The notes beneath the pieces are model-generated. The model saw nothing but the letters and a program-made list of their open reading frames with translations. It was not told the origin of the DNA and searched no databases. 64,000 nt of DNA from Bacillus sp. BA3 (GTDB taxonomy: Bacteria > Bacillota > Bacilli > Bacillales > DSM-1321): NCBI GenBank assembly GCA_002835675.1, contig PIZR01000005.1:186001-250000 (forward strand). Direction: 5' to 3'. Positions 50,433-60,284 of the stretch are shown one piece after another. Both the position numbers and the translations under genes were made by a program. The number at the start of each line of letters is the position of its first letter. The first letter of the stretch is position 1.

Positions 50433-51173
50433 ATGCGTAGGAACGGAAATAATCGTAAACCATCAATCAAGGATAATAAATTTAAACAGTTGCAAGAAAA
50501 TCTGGGTTTTCATTTTAAAGATGAAAATTTATTGAAACAAGCTTTTACACATTCATCTTATGTGAATGAGCATCGCCGTAAGCCTTATGAAGATAATGAA
50601 AGGCTTGAATTTTTGGGAGACGCTGTACTTGAACTGACCATCTCTAAATACTTATATCAAAAATATCCGATGATGAGCGAAGGTGAACTTACCAAACTGA
50701 GGGCAGCCATTGTATGTGAGCCTTCACTTGTTGCTTTTGCCAATAGTCTTTCTTACGGGGAATATGTATTGCTCGGAAAAGGGGAAGAAATGACAGGCGG
50801 AAGAGAACGCCCTGCCATGCTTGCGGATGTATTCGAAGCCTATATTGGTGCTTTGTACCTTGATCAAGGATTAGAGCCAGTTGTTCAGTTTTTGACGAAT
50901 GTCGTGTTTCCGAAGATAGACGAGGGTGCTTTTTCTCATGTGATGGATTATAAGAGCCAGCTTCAGGAGCTGATCCAGCGTGATGCCATCGGTGTCCTGC
51001 AATATAAGATCTTGCAGGAAAAAGGACCGGCTCATAATCGGGAGTTTGTTTCGACCGTCTCCTTGAATGGGGAAGAGCTGGGCTCTGGAATAGGAAAGTC
51101 CAAAAAAGAAGCGGAGCAGCATGCTGCCGAGCATGCATTGATCGTTTTAAAAGAAAAAAAATCAACAAGATAG
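50433..51173 (+). CDS. rnc: Ribonuclease III
   Basis: A 246-residue double-strand-specific endoribonuclease that processes rRNA precursors and structured mRNAs. RNase III domain (about 20-150) with signature [14 protein letters not shown] holding the catalytic Glu and Asp. C-terminal double-stranded-RNA-binding domain (about 172-240, with [18 protein letters not shown]). ATG 50433 is 9 bases after GTGGAGGG. GTG 50430 is the alternative. The gene precedes smc as in Bacillus. Confidence 0.96.
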   Translation: MRRNGNNRKPSIKDNKFKQLQENLGFHFKDENLLKQAFTHSSYVNEHRRKPYEDNERLEFLGDAVLELTISKYLYQKYPMMSEGELTKLRAAIVCEPSLVAFANSLSYGEYVLLGKGEEMTGGRERPAMLADVFEAYIGALYLDQGLEPVVQFLTNVVFPKIDEGAFSHVMDYKSQLQELIQRDAIGVLQYKILQEKGPAHNREFVSTVSLNGEELGSGIGKSKKEAEQHAAEHALIVLKEKKSTR

Positions 51174-51197
51174 TTGAACAGTAGAGGGGGAAAGGTC

Positions 51198-54100
51198 ATG
51201 TTCCTCAAACGTTTGGACGTTGTAGGATTTAAATCTTTCGCAGAGAAAATTTCGATTGATTTTGTACCTGGTGTCACGGCAGTGGTTGGACCAAACGGAA
51301 GCGGTAAAAGTAATGTGACCGATGCAGTCCGATGGGTACTTGGAGAGCAGTCTGCGAAATCACTGCGTGGAGCAAAAATGGAAGATATCATCTTTTCGGG
51401 AAGTGACACGAGGAAAGCGTTGAATTTTGCGGAAGTATCATTGACCCTTGATAACGAGACCAATTCCCTGCCGATTGACTTTCATGAAGTCAGTGTGACA
51501 AGACGTGTATATCGATCGGGAGAAAGTGAATTTTTCATTAATAATCAAGGTTGCCGTCTGAAAGACATTATAGACCTTTTCATGGATTCTGGTCTTGGGA
51601 GAGAAGCGTTTTCCATCATCAGCCAAGGGAAAGTAGAAGAAATCCTTAGCAGTAAGGCTGAAGAAAGACGAGTGATTTTTGAAGAAGCAGCCGGTGTCCT
51701 GAAGTATAAAACGAGAAAACGAAAAGCGGAATCGAAGCTGACGGAAACACAGGATAACTTAAACCGTGTCCATGATATCCTCCATGAATTGGAGGGGCAG
51801 GTGGAGCCGTTAAAAATTCAGTCTTCCCTCGCCAAGGAATTTTTGGCGAAGAAAGACGAGCTTGAGCAAATAGAAGTGGCTTTAACCGTTTTTGAAATAG
51901 AAGAACTTTATGAAAAATGGGAAAAACTATCACAGGAACTTGAAAAACATAATGAAATGGAACAGCAAATGGCAGGACAGCTTCATGATAGGGAAGCGCA
52001 TCTCAAAAAGCTAAGGGATAGTCTTGCGACGCTTGAGACATCGATCAATGGTCTTCAGGAAATTCTCCTGAATGCCAGCGAAGAACTTGAAAAGCTTGAA
52101 GGCCGTAAAGAAGTTTTGAAAGAACGGAAAAAGAATGCCGCCCAAAACAAGTCACAGCTGGAAAAAGCGATTGTGGAAGGTGAGGCTGCTGTCGAGCGTC
52201 TGTCTTTGCAAAAGGAAAGAGAAACGGAAATCCTGAATGCACTGAACTTGGAAGTGAAGGGGATTTCTGAAACCTTACATGAAAAACAAAAAAGCCTGGG
52301 CCTATTCAATAGTGATATCGAAGCGATGATCGAAGCGAAAAAGAGTGACTATATCGAGTGGTTGAACAAGCAGGCATCGGCTAAAAACGAAAAACAATAC
52401 CTGCTCCAGCAGCTAACACAGCAGGAACATAAAAATGCTAAACTTGACATGGAAAATGAAAAGTTCTTAACCGAAAGAATGGATATCACTGCTAAAAAAG
52501 TGGAATATTCAAAGCTGATGGACAATATGACCAAGCAGCTTGAAGAGCATGTCACTTATTTCCGAAATCAGCAGAATAAATTGAATGCGGCAAAAGATAC
52601 GTATCAAAAACAAGAAACCACCCTTTATAAGGCCTATCAATTCCTTCAACAGGCAAAATCACGTAAGGAACTGCTTGAAGAAATGGAAGATGATTATGCA
52701 GGCTTCTTTCAGGGTGTAAAAGAGGTTTTGAAAGCGAAAGAAACCCTTCCAGGCATTGAAGGGGCAGTTGCGGAATTGATAAAGGTTCCAAAGGAATATG
52801 AAACGGCCATCGAAACGGCTCTGGGCGGAGCCATGCAGCATGTTGTCGTGGAACGCGAGGAGCATGCACGGGAAGCCATTTCCTTCTTGAAGAAAAATAG
52901 GTATGGGCGTGCGACGTTCTTGCCTTTATCAGTCATAAAGGCAAGAGAGATATCAGCTAACCAATTATCGATGCTGAAGAGCCATTCCGCTTTTGTAGGG
53001 ACTGGTTCCTCATTGATCCAATATGATGATAGGCATGCAGCGATTGCTGAAAACCTATTGGGAACCGTGATCATCACCACTGATTTGAAAGGCGCAAATG
53101 ACCTGGCGAAAATGATGCAGCACCGTTTCCGCTTCGTAACGCTTGAAGGGGATATCGTCAATCCAGGCGGTTCAATGACAGGCGGAGCCTTAAAGCAAAA
53201 AACGACCTCCCTGCTTTCAAGGAAAACGGAATTGGAAGAGCTCCAACAAAAACTTGCTGCCATGGAAGCTAAAACGAATCAGCTAGAAAAGCAAGTCAAA
53301 CAGCTCAAAGTGGATGTGGGTCTTCAAGAGCAAACGCTTGAACAAACCAGAAAAACAGGAGAGAGACTTCGTTTACAAGAACAAACCCTTAAGGGTGAAC
53401 TCCGTGAAGTGGAGCTGCAGGAAAGAAATGTGAATGAACGGCTGCATCTTTATGATTTGGATAAAAATTCATATTTAGAAGAACAGCAGCAGAAAACAGC
53501 AAGACTTGAAGAGCTGGAAGAAATTTTGGACTCATGTAAATCGGAAATTGAGGGGCTTGACAAGTTGATTTCCGAAATGACGGAACAAAAGCAATCCCAA
53601 CAATCCTCAAAGGAGAGCCTTGCTGAAGAAACGAATGAACTGAGGGTAATGCTTGCCTCTAAGCGTGGCCAGCTGCAAAACCAAAAAGAGAAGATGGAAC
53701 GCATTGAATCGGATCTTTCAAAGGAAACAAGCAGGCTTGCCGAAAACAAAGATGATTTAGGCCTCCTTACCAATGAAATGACAGACAGTTCAAGCGGGGA
53801 AGAGTCGCTGGAAGATATGGCTCAGCAGAAATTGCTTGACAAAAATGGGGCAATTGAAGGAATCACCATAAAAAAACAGGAAAAAAACGAGCTTCTAAAG
53901 GAAGTTGAATCGCTTGAACTGTCCTTAAAAGAAGAAAATCGACTTTATAGAGGCATTGTCGAAGTGATAAAGGATGAAGAAGTGAAATTAACTCGTCTGG
54001 ATGTCGAACTGGAAAATCGTCTCGAGCACTTGAGAGAAGAATATACCCTTTCCTTTGAAGGTGCTAAAGAACAGTATCCATTGATGATGCCTGCAGAAGA

Positions 54101-54761
54101 AGCTCAAAAAAGGGTGAAGCTCATCAAGCTTGCAATCGAGGAACTGGGAACGGTGAATCTAGGTGCAATTGATGAATACGCACGTGTAGCTGAACGCTAT
54201 GAATTCCTTCTAAGTCAAAAGGAAGACCTTCAACAGGCGAAGGATACATTATTCCAGGTCATAGATGAAATGGATGATGAAATGAAGCGGCGCTTTGCGG
54301 ATACCTTCTATTCGATCCGTGAAGAATTCGAACAAGTCTTCAAAGCTTTATTTGGCGGAGGCAGAGCCGAGCTGAAACTGACAAATCCGGATGATTTACT
54401 AAATACAGGTGTGGATATCATTGCACAGCCTCCCGGGAAAAAACTGCAAAATTTGAGTCTCTTATCCGGGGGAGAAAGAGCATTGACAGCCATAGCCCTT
54501 TTATTCTCCATTCTAAAAGTGCGTCCGGTGCCTTTCTGTATCCTTGATGAAGTCGAGGCAGCGCTTGATGAGGCGAATGTTGTCCGGTTCAGTCAATTTT
54601 TAAGGAAGTTCAGCAGGGAAACGCAGTTCATCGTGATTACTCACCGCAAAGGCACGATGGAAGAAGCAGATGTCCTATATGGCATTACGATGCAAGAGTC
54701 AGGCGTCTCCAAACTTGTTTCCGTCCGGATGGAAGAATCAGAAAACTTTATTGAAGTTTAA
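51198..54761 (+). CDS. smc: Chromosome segregation ATPase SMC
   Basis: An 1187-residue SMC that condenses and segregates the chromosome with ScpA and ScpB. Walker A is GPNGSGKSN at about residue 32. Two long coiled coils (about 165-500 and 665-1010) flank the hinge (about 505-665, with GAVAELIKVPKEYETAIETAL in parts: GAVAELIKV, ETALGG). The C-terminal head has the LSGGERALTAIAL signature and Walker B CILDEVEAALDEAN. ATG 51198 gives MFLKRLDVVGFKSF as in Bacillus (1186). AGGGGGAAAGG precedes it. Start codons further upstream overlap rnc. Confidence 0.98.
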   Translation: MFLKRLDVVGFKSFAEKISIDFVPGVTAVVGPNGSGKSNVTDAVRWVLGEQSAKSLRGAKMEDIIFSGSDTRKALNFAEVSLTLDNETNSLPIDFHEVSVTRRVYRSGESEFFINNQGCRLKDIIDLFMDSGLGREAFSIISQGKVEEILSSKAEERRVIFEEAAGVLKYKTRKRKAESKLTETQDNLNRVHDILHELEGQVEPLKIQSSLAKEFLAKKDELEQIEVALTVFEIEELYEKWEKLSQELEKHNEMEQQMAGQLHDREAHLKKLRDSLATLETSINGLQEILLNASEELEKLEGRKEVLKERKKNAAQNKSQLEKAIVEGEAAVERLSLQKERETEILNALNLEVKGISETLHEKQKSLGLFNSDIEAMIEAKKSDYIEWLNKQASAKNEKQYLLQQLTQQEHKNAKLDMENEKFLTERMDITAKKVEYSKLMDNMTKQLEEHVTYFRNQQNKLNAAKDTYQKQETTLYKAYQFLQQAKSRKELLEEMEDDYAGFFQGVKEVLKAKETLPGIEGAVAELIKVPKEYETAIETALGGAMQHVVVEREEHAREAISFLKKNRYGRATFLPLSVIKAREISANQLSMLKSHSAFVGTGSSLIQYDDRHAAIAENLLGTVIITTDLKGANDLAKMMQHRFRFVTLEGDIVNPGGSMTGGALKQKTTSLLSRKTELEELQQKLAAMEAKTNQLEKQVKQLKVDVGLQEQTLEQTRKTGERLRLQEQTLKGELREVELQERNVNERLHLYDLDKNSYLEEQQQKTARLEELEEILDSCKSEIEGLDKLISEMTEQKQSQQSSKESLAEETNELRVMLASKRGQLQNQKEKMERIESDLSKETSRLAENKDDLGLLTNEMTDSSSGEESLEDMAQQKLLDKNGAIEGITIKKQEKNELLKEVESLELSLKEENRLYRGIVEVIKDEEVKLTRLDVELENRLEHLREEYTLSFEGAKEQYPLMMPAEEAQKRVKLIKLAIEELGTVNLGAIDEYARVAERYEFLLSQKEDLQQAKDTLFQVIDEMDDEMKRRFADTFYSIREEFEQVFKALFGGGRAELKLTNPDDLLNTGVDIIAQPPGKKLQNLSLLSGGERALTAIALLFSILKVRPVPFCILDEVEAALDEANVVRFSQFLRKFSRETQFIVITHRKGTMEEADVLYGITMQESGVSKLVSVRMEESENFIEV

Positions 54762-54788
54762 AATTCATGAATTAGAGGAAGTGGGACA

Positions 54789-55811
54789 ATGAGTTTTTTC
54801 AAAAAGCTAAAAGAGAAATTTACGACCCAGGAAGAAAAAGAAAAAGAAAAATCAGTCGAAGCAGAAGTATCCATAGGGGAAAAATTCAAGCAAGGTTTGA
54901 CAAAGACGAGGAATTCCTTTACTGGAAGGGTTAATGAACTTGTTGCCCGTTATCGGAAAGTGGATGAGGACTTTTTTGAAGAACTTGAAGAAATCCTGAT
55001 ACAGGCAGATGTAGGCTTTGATACGGTGATGGAACTGATTGATCAATTGAAAAGGGAAGTAAAGCTTCGTAATATCTCTGATACGAGGGAAGTGCAGTCC
55101 GTTATTTCCGAAAAGCTAGTGGAAATCTACCAAGGTGATGATGAAGCGACTTCAAGCCTGAATATACAAGAAGAGGGTTTGACGGTCATTTTGTTTGTAG
55201 GGGTTAATGGGGTAGGTAAAACGACGACCATTGGTAAACTTGCCCATAAATTCAAAATGGAAGGTAAATCAGTCGTATTGGCTGCAGGGGATACCTTCCG
55301 TGCCGGTGCGATTGAACAGCTTGAGGTTTGGGGAGAGCGTGTCGGCGTCAGTGTAATCAAACAGGGTGAAGGCTCTGACCCTGCAGCGGTCATGTTCGAC
55401 GCCATTCAGGCCGCCAAGGCACGAAAAGCGGATATCCTGATCTGTGATACTGCCGGTCGCTTACAGAATAAAGTGAACTTAATGAAGGAATTGGAAAAGG
55501 TGAAACGTGTAATTGAACGTGAAGTACCTGGTGCACCACATGAGGTGTTGCTTGCCCTTGACGCAACAACTGGACAAAATGCCCTCATTCAGGCAAAAAC
55601 ATTCAAGGAAGCGACCAATGTTTCCGGTATTGTTTTAACAAAGCTTGATGGCACCGCAAAAGGCGGAATTGTTTTGGCAATTCGCAATGAATTGGCCATA
55701 CCCGTTAAATTTGTCGGGCTAGGTGAAAAAATGGACGATCTACAGGAATTCGATGCTGAGAAATATGTTTATGGCCTTTTTGCTGATATCATCGATAAAG
55801 AAGAGGTTTAA
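54789..55811 (+). CDS. ftsY: Signal recognition particle receptor FtsY
   Basis: A 340-residue SRP GTPase that docks SRP-ribosome complexes at the membrane. The short acidic N-terminal A region (about 1-45) is Glu/Lys rich, then the N domain (four helices) and the G domain with GVNGVGKTTTIGKLAHKF, DTFRAGAIEQL, DTAGRLQNKVNLM and TKLDGTAKGG. AGGAAGTGGG precedes the ATG. Partner genes ffh and ylxM are just downstream. Confidence 0.97.
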   Translation: MSFFKKLKEKFTTQEEKEKEKSVEAEVSIGEKFKQGLTKTRNSFTGRVNELVARYRKVDEDFFEELEEILIQADVGFDTVMELIDQLKREVKLRNISDTREVQSVISEKLVEIYQGDDEATSSLNIQEEGLTVILFVGVNGVGKTTTIGKLAHKFKMEGKSVVLAAGDTFRAGAIEQLEVWGERVGVSVIKQGEGSDPAAVMFDAIQAAKARKADILICDTAGRLQNKVNLMKELEKVKRVIEREVPGAPHEVLLALDATTGQNALIQAKTFKEATNVSGIVLTKLDGTAKGGIVLAIRNELAIPVKFVGLGEKMDDLQEFDAEKYVYGLFADIIDKEEV

Positions 55812-55824
55812 GAAAAATTGTAAG

Positions 55825-55853
55825 CCGGAAGAGATAATTCTCTTCTGGTTTTT
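55825..55853 (+). terminator. Terminator after ftsY
   Basis: CCGGAAGAG (55825-55833) pairs with CTCTTCTGG (55840-55848), loop of 6, followed by TTTTT. It ends the rnc-smc-ftsY transcript. Confidence 0.87.
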
Positions 55854-55952
55854 CGTTCACTGTGCAAATTAGGGAAACAATTGCATAAAGGTCTAAAAAA
55901 GCGGAATAAAGAAAAAAATAATGCTTTGCAAACAAGTGGTAAGGAGTTTAAC

Positions 55953-55995
55953 TTGACATCAAATAAACAAGGCTTTACAATATAAACTTGTAAAG
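55953..55995 (+). promoter_or_regulatory. Strong promoter of ylxM-ffh with an overlapping inverted repeat
   Basis: TTGACA (55953-55958, perfect) and TACAAT (55976-55981, 5 of 6) are 17 bases apart, so this is a strong sigma-A promoter. A perfect inverted repeat CTTTACAA (55973-55980) and TTGTAAAG (55988-55995), 7 bases apart, covers the -10 and the start site. It looks like an operator for a dimeric regulator. No known family of site is recognised. Confidence 0.8.
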
Positions 55996-56028
55996 GGTTT
56001 TCACTTAACAGCAGGGAGGCTTGCTAAG

Positions 56029-56361
56029 ATGCTTGAAAAGACAACGCGGATTAATTATTTGTATGACTTTTACCAATCGTTGTTAACAGAGAAGCAGCAG
56101 AGCTATATGTCCCTCTACTATCTGGATGATTACTCTCTTGGCGAGATTGCCGATGAATACGAAGTCAGTAGGCAGGCAGTCTATGATAATATAAAAAGAA
56201 CAGAAGCGATGCTTGAGGAATATGAAGCAAAGCTGTTGTTATTTCAAAAATTTCAAGAGCGTAACCAGTGGATTGCGAATATGAAGGGACTCATAGAAAA
56301 GGATTCCTTTTCAAAAGAGAAGCTGCTAGAAGCAATCACAACGCTTGAGAAGTTGGATTAG
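56029..56361 (+). CDS. ylxM: SRP-associated protein YlxM, sigma-70 region 4-like
   Basis: A 110-residue UPF0122 protein. The helix-turn-helix at about residues 35-60 ([21 protein letters not shown] in parts: [15 protein letters not shown]) resembles sigma region 4. In streptococci YlxM interacts with the SRP RNA and Ffh. It precedes ffh by 11 bases in the same transcript, behind the strong promoter above. Length identical to B. subtilis YlxM. A CAGGGAGG ribosome site lies upstream of the ATG. Confidence 0.93.
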   Translation: MLEKTTRINYLYDFYQSLLTEKQQSYMSLYYLDDYSLGEIADEYEVSRQAVYDNIKRTEAMLEEYEAKLLLFQKFQERNQWIANMKGLIEKDSFSKEKLLEAITTLEKLD

Positions 56362-56372
56362 GAGGCGGCAAT

Positions 56373-57713
56373 ATGGCATTTGAAGGATTGGCCGACCGAC
56401 TGCAGAGCACGATGCAAAAGATCCGTGGAAAAGGGAAAGTCAACGAAGCGGACGTTAAAGAAATGATGCGTGAAGTTCGATTGGCCCTGCTTGAAGCGGA
56501 TGTTAACTTTAAAGTCGTGAAGGATTTTGTAAAACGTGTCAGTGAACGTTCGGTAGGTCAGGAAGTGCTGAAAAGCTTAACCCCCGGTCAACAGGTAATA
56601 AAGGTAGTCAAGGAAGAATTGACGGAGCTGATGGGCGGCGAACAAAGCAAGATTGCTGTTGCCTCGAAACCACCGACTGTCATCATGATGGTAGGTCTTC
56701 AAGGTGCAGGTAAAACGACGACCACCGGAAAGCTTGCCAATCTTCTAAGGAAAAAATACAACCGCAAGCCATTGCTCGTTGCGGCTGATATTTACCGTCC
56801 GGCGGCGATTAAGCAGCTTGAAACACTTGGCAAACAATTAAGCATGCCTGTTTTCTCCCTTGGGGACCAGGTCAGTCCTGTTGAAATTGCTAAACAGGCA
56901 ATTGAAAAAGCTAAGGAAGAACATCATGATTATGTGTTGATTGATACCGCAGGTCGCCTTCATGTTGATGAAAACTTGATGGGCGAACTGAAGGATATCA
57001 AAGAGTTGACAAAACCAGATGAAATCTTCCTGGTTGTCGATGCGATGACCGGTCAGGATGCGGTCAATGTAGCCCAAAGTTTCAATGAACAGCTGGGCCT
57101 GACAGGAGCCGTATTAACGAAACTTGATGGGGATACACGTGGTGGTGCGGCACTTTCAATTCGTTCAGTCACCAACACGCCTATTAAATTCGTCGGTATG
57201 GGTGAAAAATTGGATGCACTTGAAGCGTTCCATCCAGAACGGATGGCGTCAAGGATCCTCGGCATGGGTGATGTGTTGACCCTTATCGAAAAAGCACAGG
57301 CCAATGTTGATGAAGAAAAAGCGAAAGAATTAGAGAAAAAGATGCGTACAGCCACTTTTACCTTTGATGATTTCCTTGATCAGCTCGGTCAGGTGCGGAA
57401 TATGGGACCGCTTGATGATATTCTGAAAATGATTCCAGGTGCGAATAAAATGAAAGGGATGGACAACCTTCAGATCGATGAAAAACAAATCGGTCATGTT
57501 GAAGCTATCATCCGATCAATGACAACGCATGAAAAGGAACATCCGGAAACCATGAATGCATCCCGCAAGAAACGGATTGCCAAAGGAAGCGGCAGATCGA
57601 TTCAAGAAGTGAACCGTCTACTGAAGCAATTCGAAGAAATGAAAAAGATGATGAAACAGGTTACGAACATGCAAAAAGGAAAGAAAAAGGGATTTAAATT
57701 CCCGTTCATGTAA
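56373..57713 (+). CDS. ffh: Signal recognition particle protein Ffh (SRP54)
   Basis: A 446-residue SRP GTPase. N domain (about 1-90), G domain (about 95-295) with GLQGAGKTTTTGKLAN, DIYRPAAIKQL, DTAGRLHVDE and TKLDGDTRGGAALS, and a Met-rich M domain at the end (MMKQVTNMQKGKKKGFKF) that binds signal peptides and SRP RNA. AGGAGGCGG precedes the ATG. With FtsY it targets membrane proteins to the translocon. Confidence 0.98.
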   Translation: MAFEGLADRLQSTMQKIRGKGKVNEADVKEMMREVRLALLEADVNFKVVKDFVKRVSERSVGQEVLKSLTPGQQVIKVVKEELTELMGGEQSKIAVASKPPTVIMMVGLQGAGKTTTTGKLANLLRKKYNRKPLLVAADIYRPAAIKQLETLGKQLSMPVFSLGDQVSPVEIAKQAIEKAKEEHHDYVLIDTAGRLHVDENLMGELKDIKELTKPDEIFLVVDAMTGQDAVNVAQSFNEQLGLTGAVLTKLDGDTRGGAALSIRSVTNTPIKFVGMGEKLDALEAFHPERMASRILGMGDVLTLIEKAQANVDEEKAKELEKKMRTATFTFDDFLDQLGQVRNMGPLDDILKMIPGANKMKGMDNLQIDEKQIGHVEAIIRSMTTHEKEHPETMNASRKKRIAKGSGRSIQEVNRLLKQFEEMKKMMKQVTNMQKGKKKGFKFPFM

Positions 57714-57738
57714 GGTTTATTTCAGCTCGGAACTAAGG

Positions 57739-57778
57739 TGAAATACGGGTCGAAGCCATGTATTTCAACACTTTTTTT
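57739..57778 (+). terminator. Weak terminator after ffh
   Basis: TGAAATAC (57739-57746) pairs with GTATTTCA (57760-57767), loop of 13, then ACAC and TTTTTTT at 57772-57778. The gap before the T run makes it imperfect. Confidence 0.5.
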
Positions 57779-57797
57779 ACCTGTTAAGAAAAAAACC

Positions 57798-57827
57798 TTT
57801 ACAAACATGCAAGACATTTGATATTAT
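57798..57827 (+). promoter_or_regulatory. Probable rpsP promoter
   Basis: TTTACA (57798-57803) and TATTAT (57822-57827) are 18 bases apart, 39 bases before the rpsP ATG. TATACT at 57825-57830 is an alternative -10 with a longer spacer. Confidence 0.6.
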
Positions 57828-57866
57828 ACTATCTTGTGTGAAACTATTCGGAGGTGCTTATTTAAA

Positions 57867-58139
57867 ATGGCAGTAAAAATTCGCTTAAAACGTATGGGAG
57901 CTAAAAAATCTCCTTTCTATCGTATTGTAGTTGCAGATTCTCGTTCACCACGTGACGGACGTTACATTGAAGTGGTAGGAACTTATAACCCGGTGGCTCA
58001 ACCAGCAAAAGTTGATATCAACGAAGAGCTTGCTCTTAAATGGTTACAAGATGGAGCTAAACCATCTGATACAGTTCGTAACTTATTCTCAACACAAGGC
58101 ATCATGGAAAAATTCCATGTTGCAAAAAACAGCAAGTAA
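57867..58139 (+). CDS. rpsP: 30S ribosomal protein S16
   Basis: A 90-residue bS16, beginning [21 protein letters not shown], with [18 protein letters not shown] next. It is an early-binding 30S assembly protein. ATG 57867 is behind CGGAGGTG. The upstream in-frame ATG at 57834 precedes that site. It leads the rpsP-khpA-ylqD-rimM-trmD-rplS cluster. Confidence 0.97.
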   Translation: MAVKIRLKRMGAKKSPFYRIVVADSRSPRDGRYIEVVGTYNPVAQPAKVDINEELALKWLQDGAKPSDTVRNLFSTQGIMEKFHVAKNSK

Positions 58140-58152
58140 TCGACGGTAGTTG

Positions 58153-58383
58153 ATGAAAGCACTGATTGAAACGATTGTTTCAGCACTTGTGGATTATCCG
58201 GAAGAGGTCATCGTGACCTCCAAGGAAGAATCCGACCGGATTGTTTATATCCTCTCCGTTCATAAAGAGGATATGGGCAAGGTGATTGGTAAACAAGGGC
58301 GTGTTGCTAAGGCGATTCGGACTGTGGTATATGCAGCAGGATCTTCACAGCAGAAGAAAATCTATTTGGAGATTTCCGAATAA
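58153..58383 (+). CDS. khpA: KH-domain RNA-binding protein KhpA
   Basis: A 76-residue single KH-domain protein (YlqC). The GxxG loop is in VIGKQGRVAKAIRTVV. KhpA pairs with KhpB (Jag) and affects cell elongation and sRNA/mRNA binding in Gram-positives. Start ATG 58153 or the adjacent TTG 58150. No strong ribosome site is seen, so it may depend on coupling with rpsP, 13 bases upstream. It is a few residues shorter at the N-terminus than B. subtilis YlqC (81). Confidence 0.92.
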   Translation: MKALIETIVSALVDYPEEVIVTSKEESDRIVYILSVHKEDMGKVIGKQGRVAKAIRTVVYAAGSSQQKKIYLEISE

Positions 58384-58409
58384 GGAGGGTTAATTCCCCT
58401 CCTTTTTTT
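58382..58409 (+). terminator. Terminator after khpA
   Basis: AAGGAGGG (58383-58389 region) pairs with CCCTCCTT, loop TTAATTC, followed by a run of seven T. It starts at the khpA stop. Transcription of ylqD and rimM past it needs readthrough or another promoter in the 180-base gap, where I see no clear one. Confidence 0.85.
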
Positions 58410-58592
58410 GTACTTCAAGAAAGCTTAGATCCCAATTGATCAAATTCGGGCTTTAAACTTTACGCCTTTTAAGACGCATCTTTTACCGATTTACGTTATA
58501 CTTAAGAGAATGACCCCCATTTCAAAAAGATTACCCCATCATACATATTTTTAGAAGGAAATACGAAATCATAGATAATAGGAGGTGCTGGA

Positions 58593-58979
58593 ATGAAAAT
58601 TCTCCAAAATGTAATCGTTAACCAAGTATTAACGGAATCCAGCAAGAATCAGCTCCTCGAGAAATACAAGTCAAAACGCCTTCAGCTTCAAAAAGAGAGT
58701 GAACAGCTTCGCTTTGAACTGAAAAAACTTGAAAAAACAAGAACTCTCCAACCTGCTAGTCTCCGTGCTCATTTCGAAAAAGAAATAAACCAGAGGCAAG
58801 AAAAAATTAAACTGCTTGAATTTCAAATGGAGCAGTTGGAGATCCTTCCCGCCGGAAGTGAATTGAAGGAACGGGAAGTTCAAAGTATCATTGATGTGGA
58901 AATTGGGGCAGATTGGGACGAAATCATGGCAACGAAGACCATTGTCATTAAAGATGGAATCGTCTCGGAAATTCGTTAG
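58593..58979 (+). CDS. ylqD: Conserved coiled-coil protein YlqD
   Basis: A 128-residue YlqD. It starts [15 protein letters not shown], has a coiled-coil centre (about residues 20-85, rich in Lys, Glu, Gln and Leu heptads) and a small C-terminal beta part ([13 protein letters not shown], ending [14 protein letters not shown]). The function is unknown. It lies 10 bases before rimM in a cluster of ribosome-related genes, so a ribosome role is possible but unproven. AGGAGGTG precedes the ATG. Confidence 0.9.
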   Translation: MKILQNVIVNQVLTESSKNQLLEKYKSKRLQLQKESEQLRFELKKLEKTRTLQPASLRAHFEKEINQRQEKIKLLEFQMEQLEILPAGSELKEREVQSIIDVEIGADWDEIMATKTIVIKDGIVSEIR

Positions 58980-58989
58980 AGGTGAAAGA

Positions 58990-59508
58990 ATGGAAAAATG
59001 GTTTAATGTAGGTAAAATTGTCAACACACATGGTCTTTTAGGAGAAGTCCGTGTTATTTCTTCAACAGACTTTCCGGAAAAACGATACAAAGTGGGAAAT
59101 ACTCTGTATTTGTTCAGGGACACTGAGAAAAAACCTTTGCCGCTTGTCATCAGGTCGCATCGCACCCATAAAAACTTTAACCTATTGACGTTCGAGAACT
59201 ATTATAACGTCGGACAAGTCGAGGCTTTTAAAAACGGGGTCCTGAAAGTCAAGGAAGCACAGCTTGGTAAATTGGACGAAGGTGAGTTCTACTTCCATGA
59301 AATCATCGGCTGTTCGGTATTTACGGATGAAGGCATTGAAGTTGGGGAAATCATTGAGGTTCTTACGCCTGGTGCAAATGATGTTTGGGTCATTAAGAAA
59401 GCTGGCAGTAAGGACATTTTGATTCCGTATATTGAACAAATTGTTAAAGAAGTGAATATTTCCGCTAAAAAGGTCATCATTACACCGATGGAAGGACTTT
59501 TAGACTGA
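58990..59508 (+). CDS. rimM: 16S rRNA maturation factor RimM
   Basis: A 172-residue RimM. N-terminal domain ([21 protein letters not shown]) and a PRC-barrel domain (about 95-168, [15 protein letters not shown], ending [14 protein letters not shown]). It helps fold the 3' domain of 16S rRNA and binds uS19. ATG 58990 has an AGAGGTGA site. An ORF starting further upstream overlaps ylqD and is not supported. The stop TGA overlaps the trmD ATG by one base. Confidence 0.96.
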   Translation: MEKWFNVGKIVNTHGLLGEVRVISSTDFPEKRYKVGNTLYLFRDTEKKPLPLVIRSHRTHKNFNLLTFENYYNVGQVEAFKNGVLKVKEAQLGKLDEGEFYFHEIIGCSVFTDEGIEVGEIIEVLTPGANDVWVIKKAGSKDILIPYIEQIVKEVNISAKKVIITPMEGLLD

Positions 59509-60242
59509 TGAAAATCGATGTGCTTTCGCTTTTTCCAGAAATGTTCGAAGGGGTATTTGGTTCGTCAATCTTAAAAAAGGCTGCGGAAAAGCAGGCTGTC
59601 AGCTATAAGGTGACCAATTTCCGAGATTATGCAGATAATAAGCATTCGACGGTTGATGATTATCCGTATGGCGGCGGTGCCGGAATGGTATTGAAGGCAC
59701 AACCGATCTTTGATGCCGTGGAAGCTCTTAAAGGGCAAGCTGAGCTAACCCCAAGGGTAGTCCTGCTTTGCCCCCAGGGAGAGCGTTACACGCAGAAAAA
59801 AGCCGAAGAGTTAGCTGAAGAGGAACATCTCATTTTCATTTGCGGGCATTATGAAGGGTATGATGAGCGGATCCGGGAGCATGTCGTCACTGATGAAATA
59901 TCGATAGGCGACTTTGTGCTTACAGGCGGGGAATTGGGCGCAATGGTCATTATTGACAGCGTTGTGCGCTTGCTGCCTGGCGTTCTTGGAAATGTTGACT
60001 CCCCGATTCTTGATTCCTATTCTTCTGGTTTGTTAGAGCATCCACATTATACTAGACCTGCAGATTTCCGGGGGATGAAAGTTCCCGATCCGCTTATATC
60101 CGGGAATCATAAAAAAATCGATGAATGGCGGATGAAGGAATCCCTGCGCAGAACTTGGATTCGGCGTCCGGATTTGCTCGATAGTTATGAACTATCGGAA
60201 GTTGAAGAAAAATTATTGTCCGAGATTAAAAAAGAAGACTGA
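59508..60242 (+). CDS. trmD: tRNA (guanine-N1)-methyltransferase TrmD
   Basis: A 244-residue SPOUT-family methyltransferase that makes m1G37 in tRNAs, preventing +1 frameshifting. It starts [15 protein letters not shown]. The trefoil-knot SAM site shows [25 protein letters not shown] and RLLPGVLGN. The catalytic Asp is in the C-terminal half ([10 protein letters not shown]). Its start overlaps rimM (TGATG), coupling translation. It lies before rplS as in many bacteria. Confidence 0.97.
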   Translation: MKIDVLSLFPEMFEGVFGSSILKKAAEKQAVSYKVTNFRDYADNKHSTVDDYPYGGGAGMVLKAQPIFDAVEALKGQAELTPRVVLLCPQGERYTQKKAEELAEEEHLIFICGHYEGYDERIREHVVTDEISIGDFVLTGGELGAMVIIDSVVRLLPGVLGNVDSPILDSYSSGLLEHPHYTRPADFRGMKVPDPLISGNHKKIDEWRMKESLRRTWIRRPDLLDSYELSEVEEKLLSEIKKED

Positions 60243-60284
60243 TCTCTATTGCATCGACGTTTATAGTATGATAGGATATACCTT

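Noticed and set aside
52709..53263. 184-codon minus-strand ORF opposite smc
   Set aside because: Antisense to the SMC hinge region. Nothing independent supports it.
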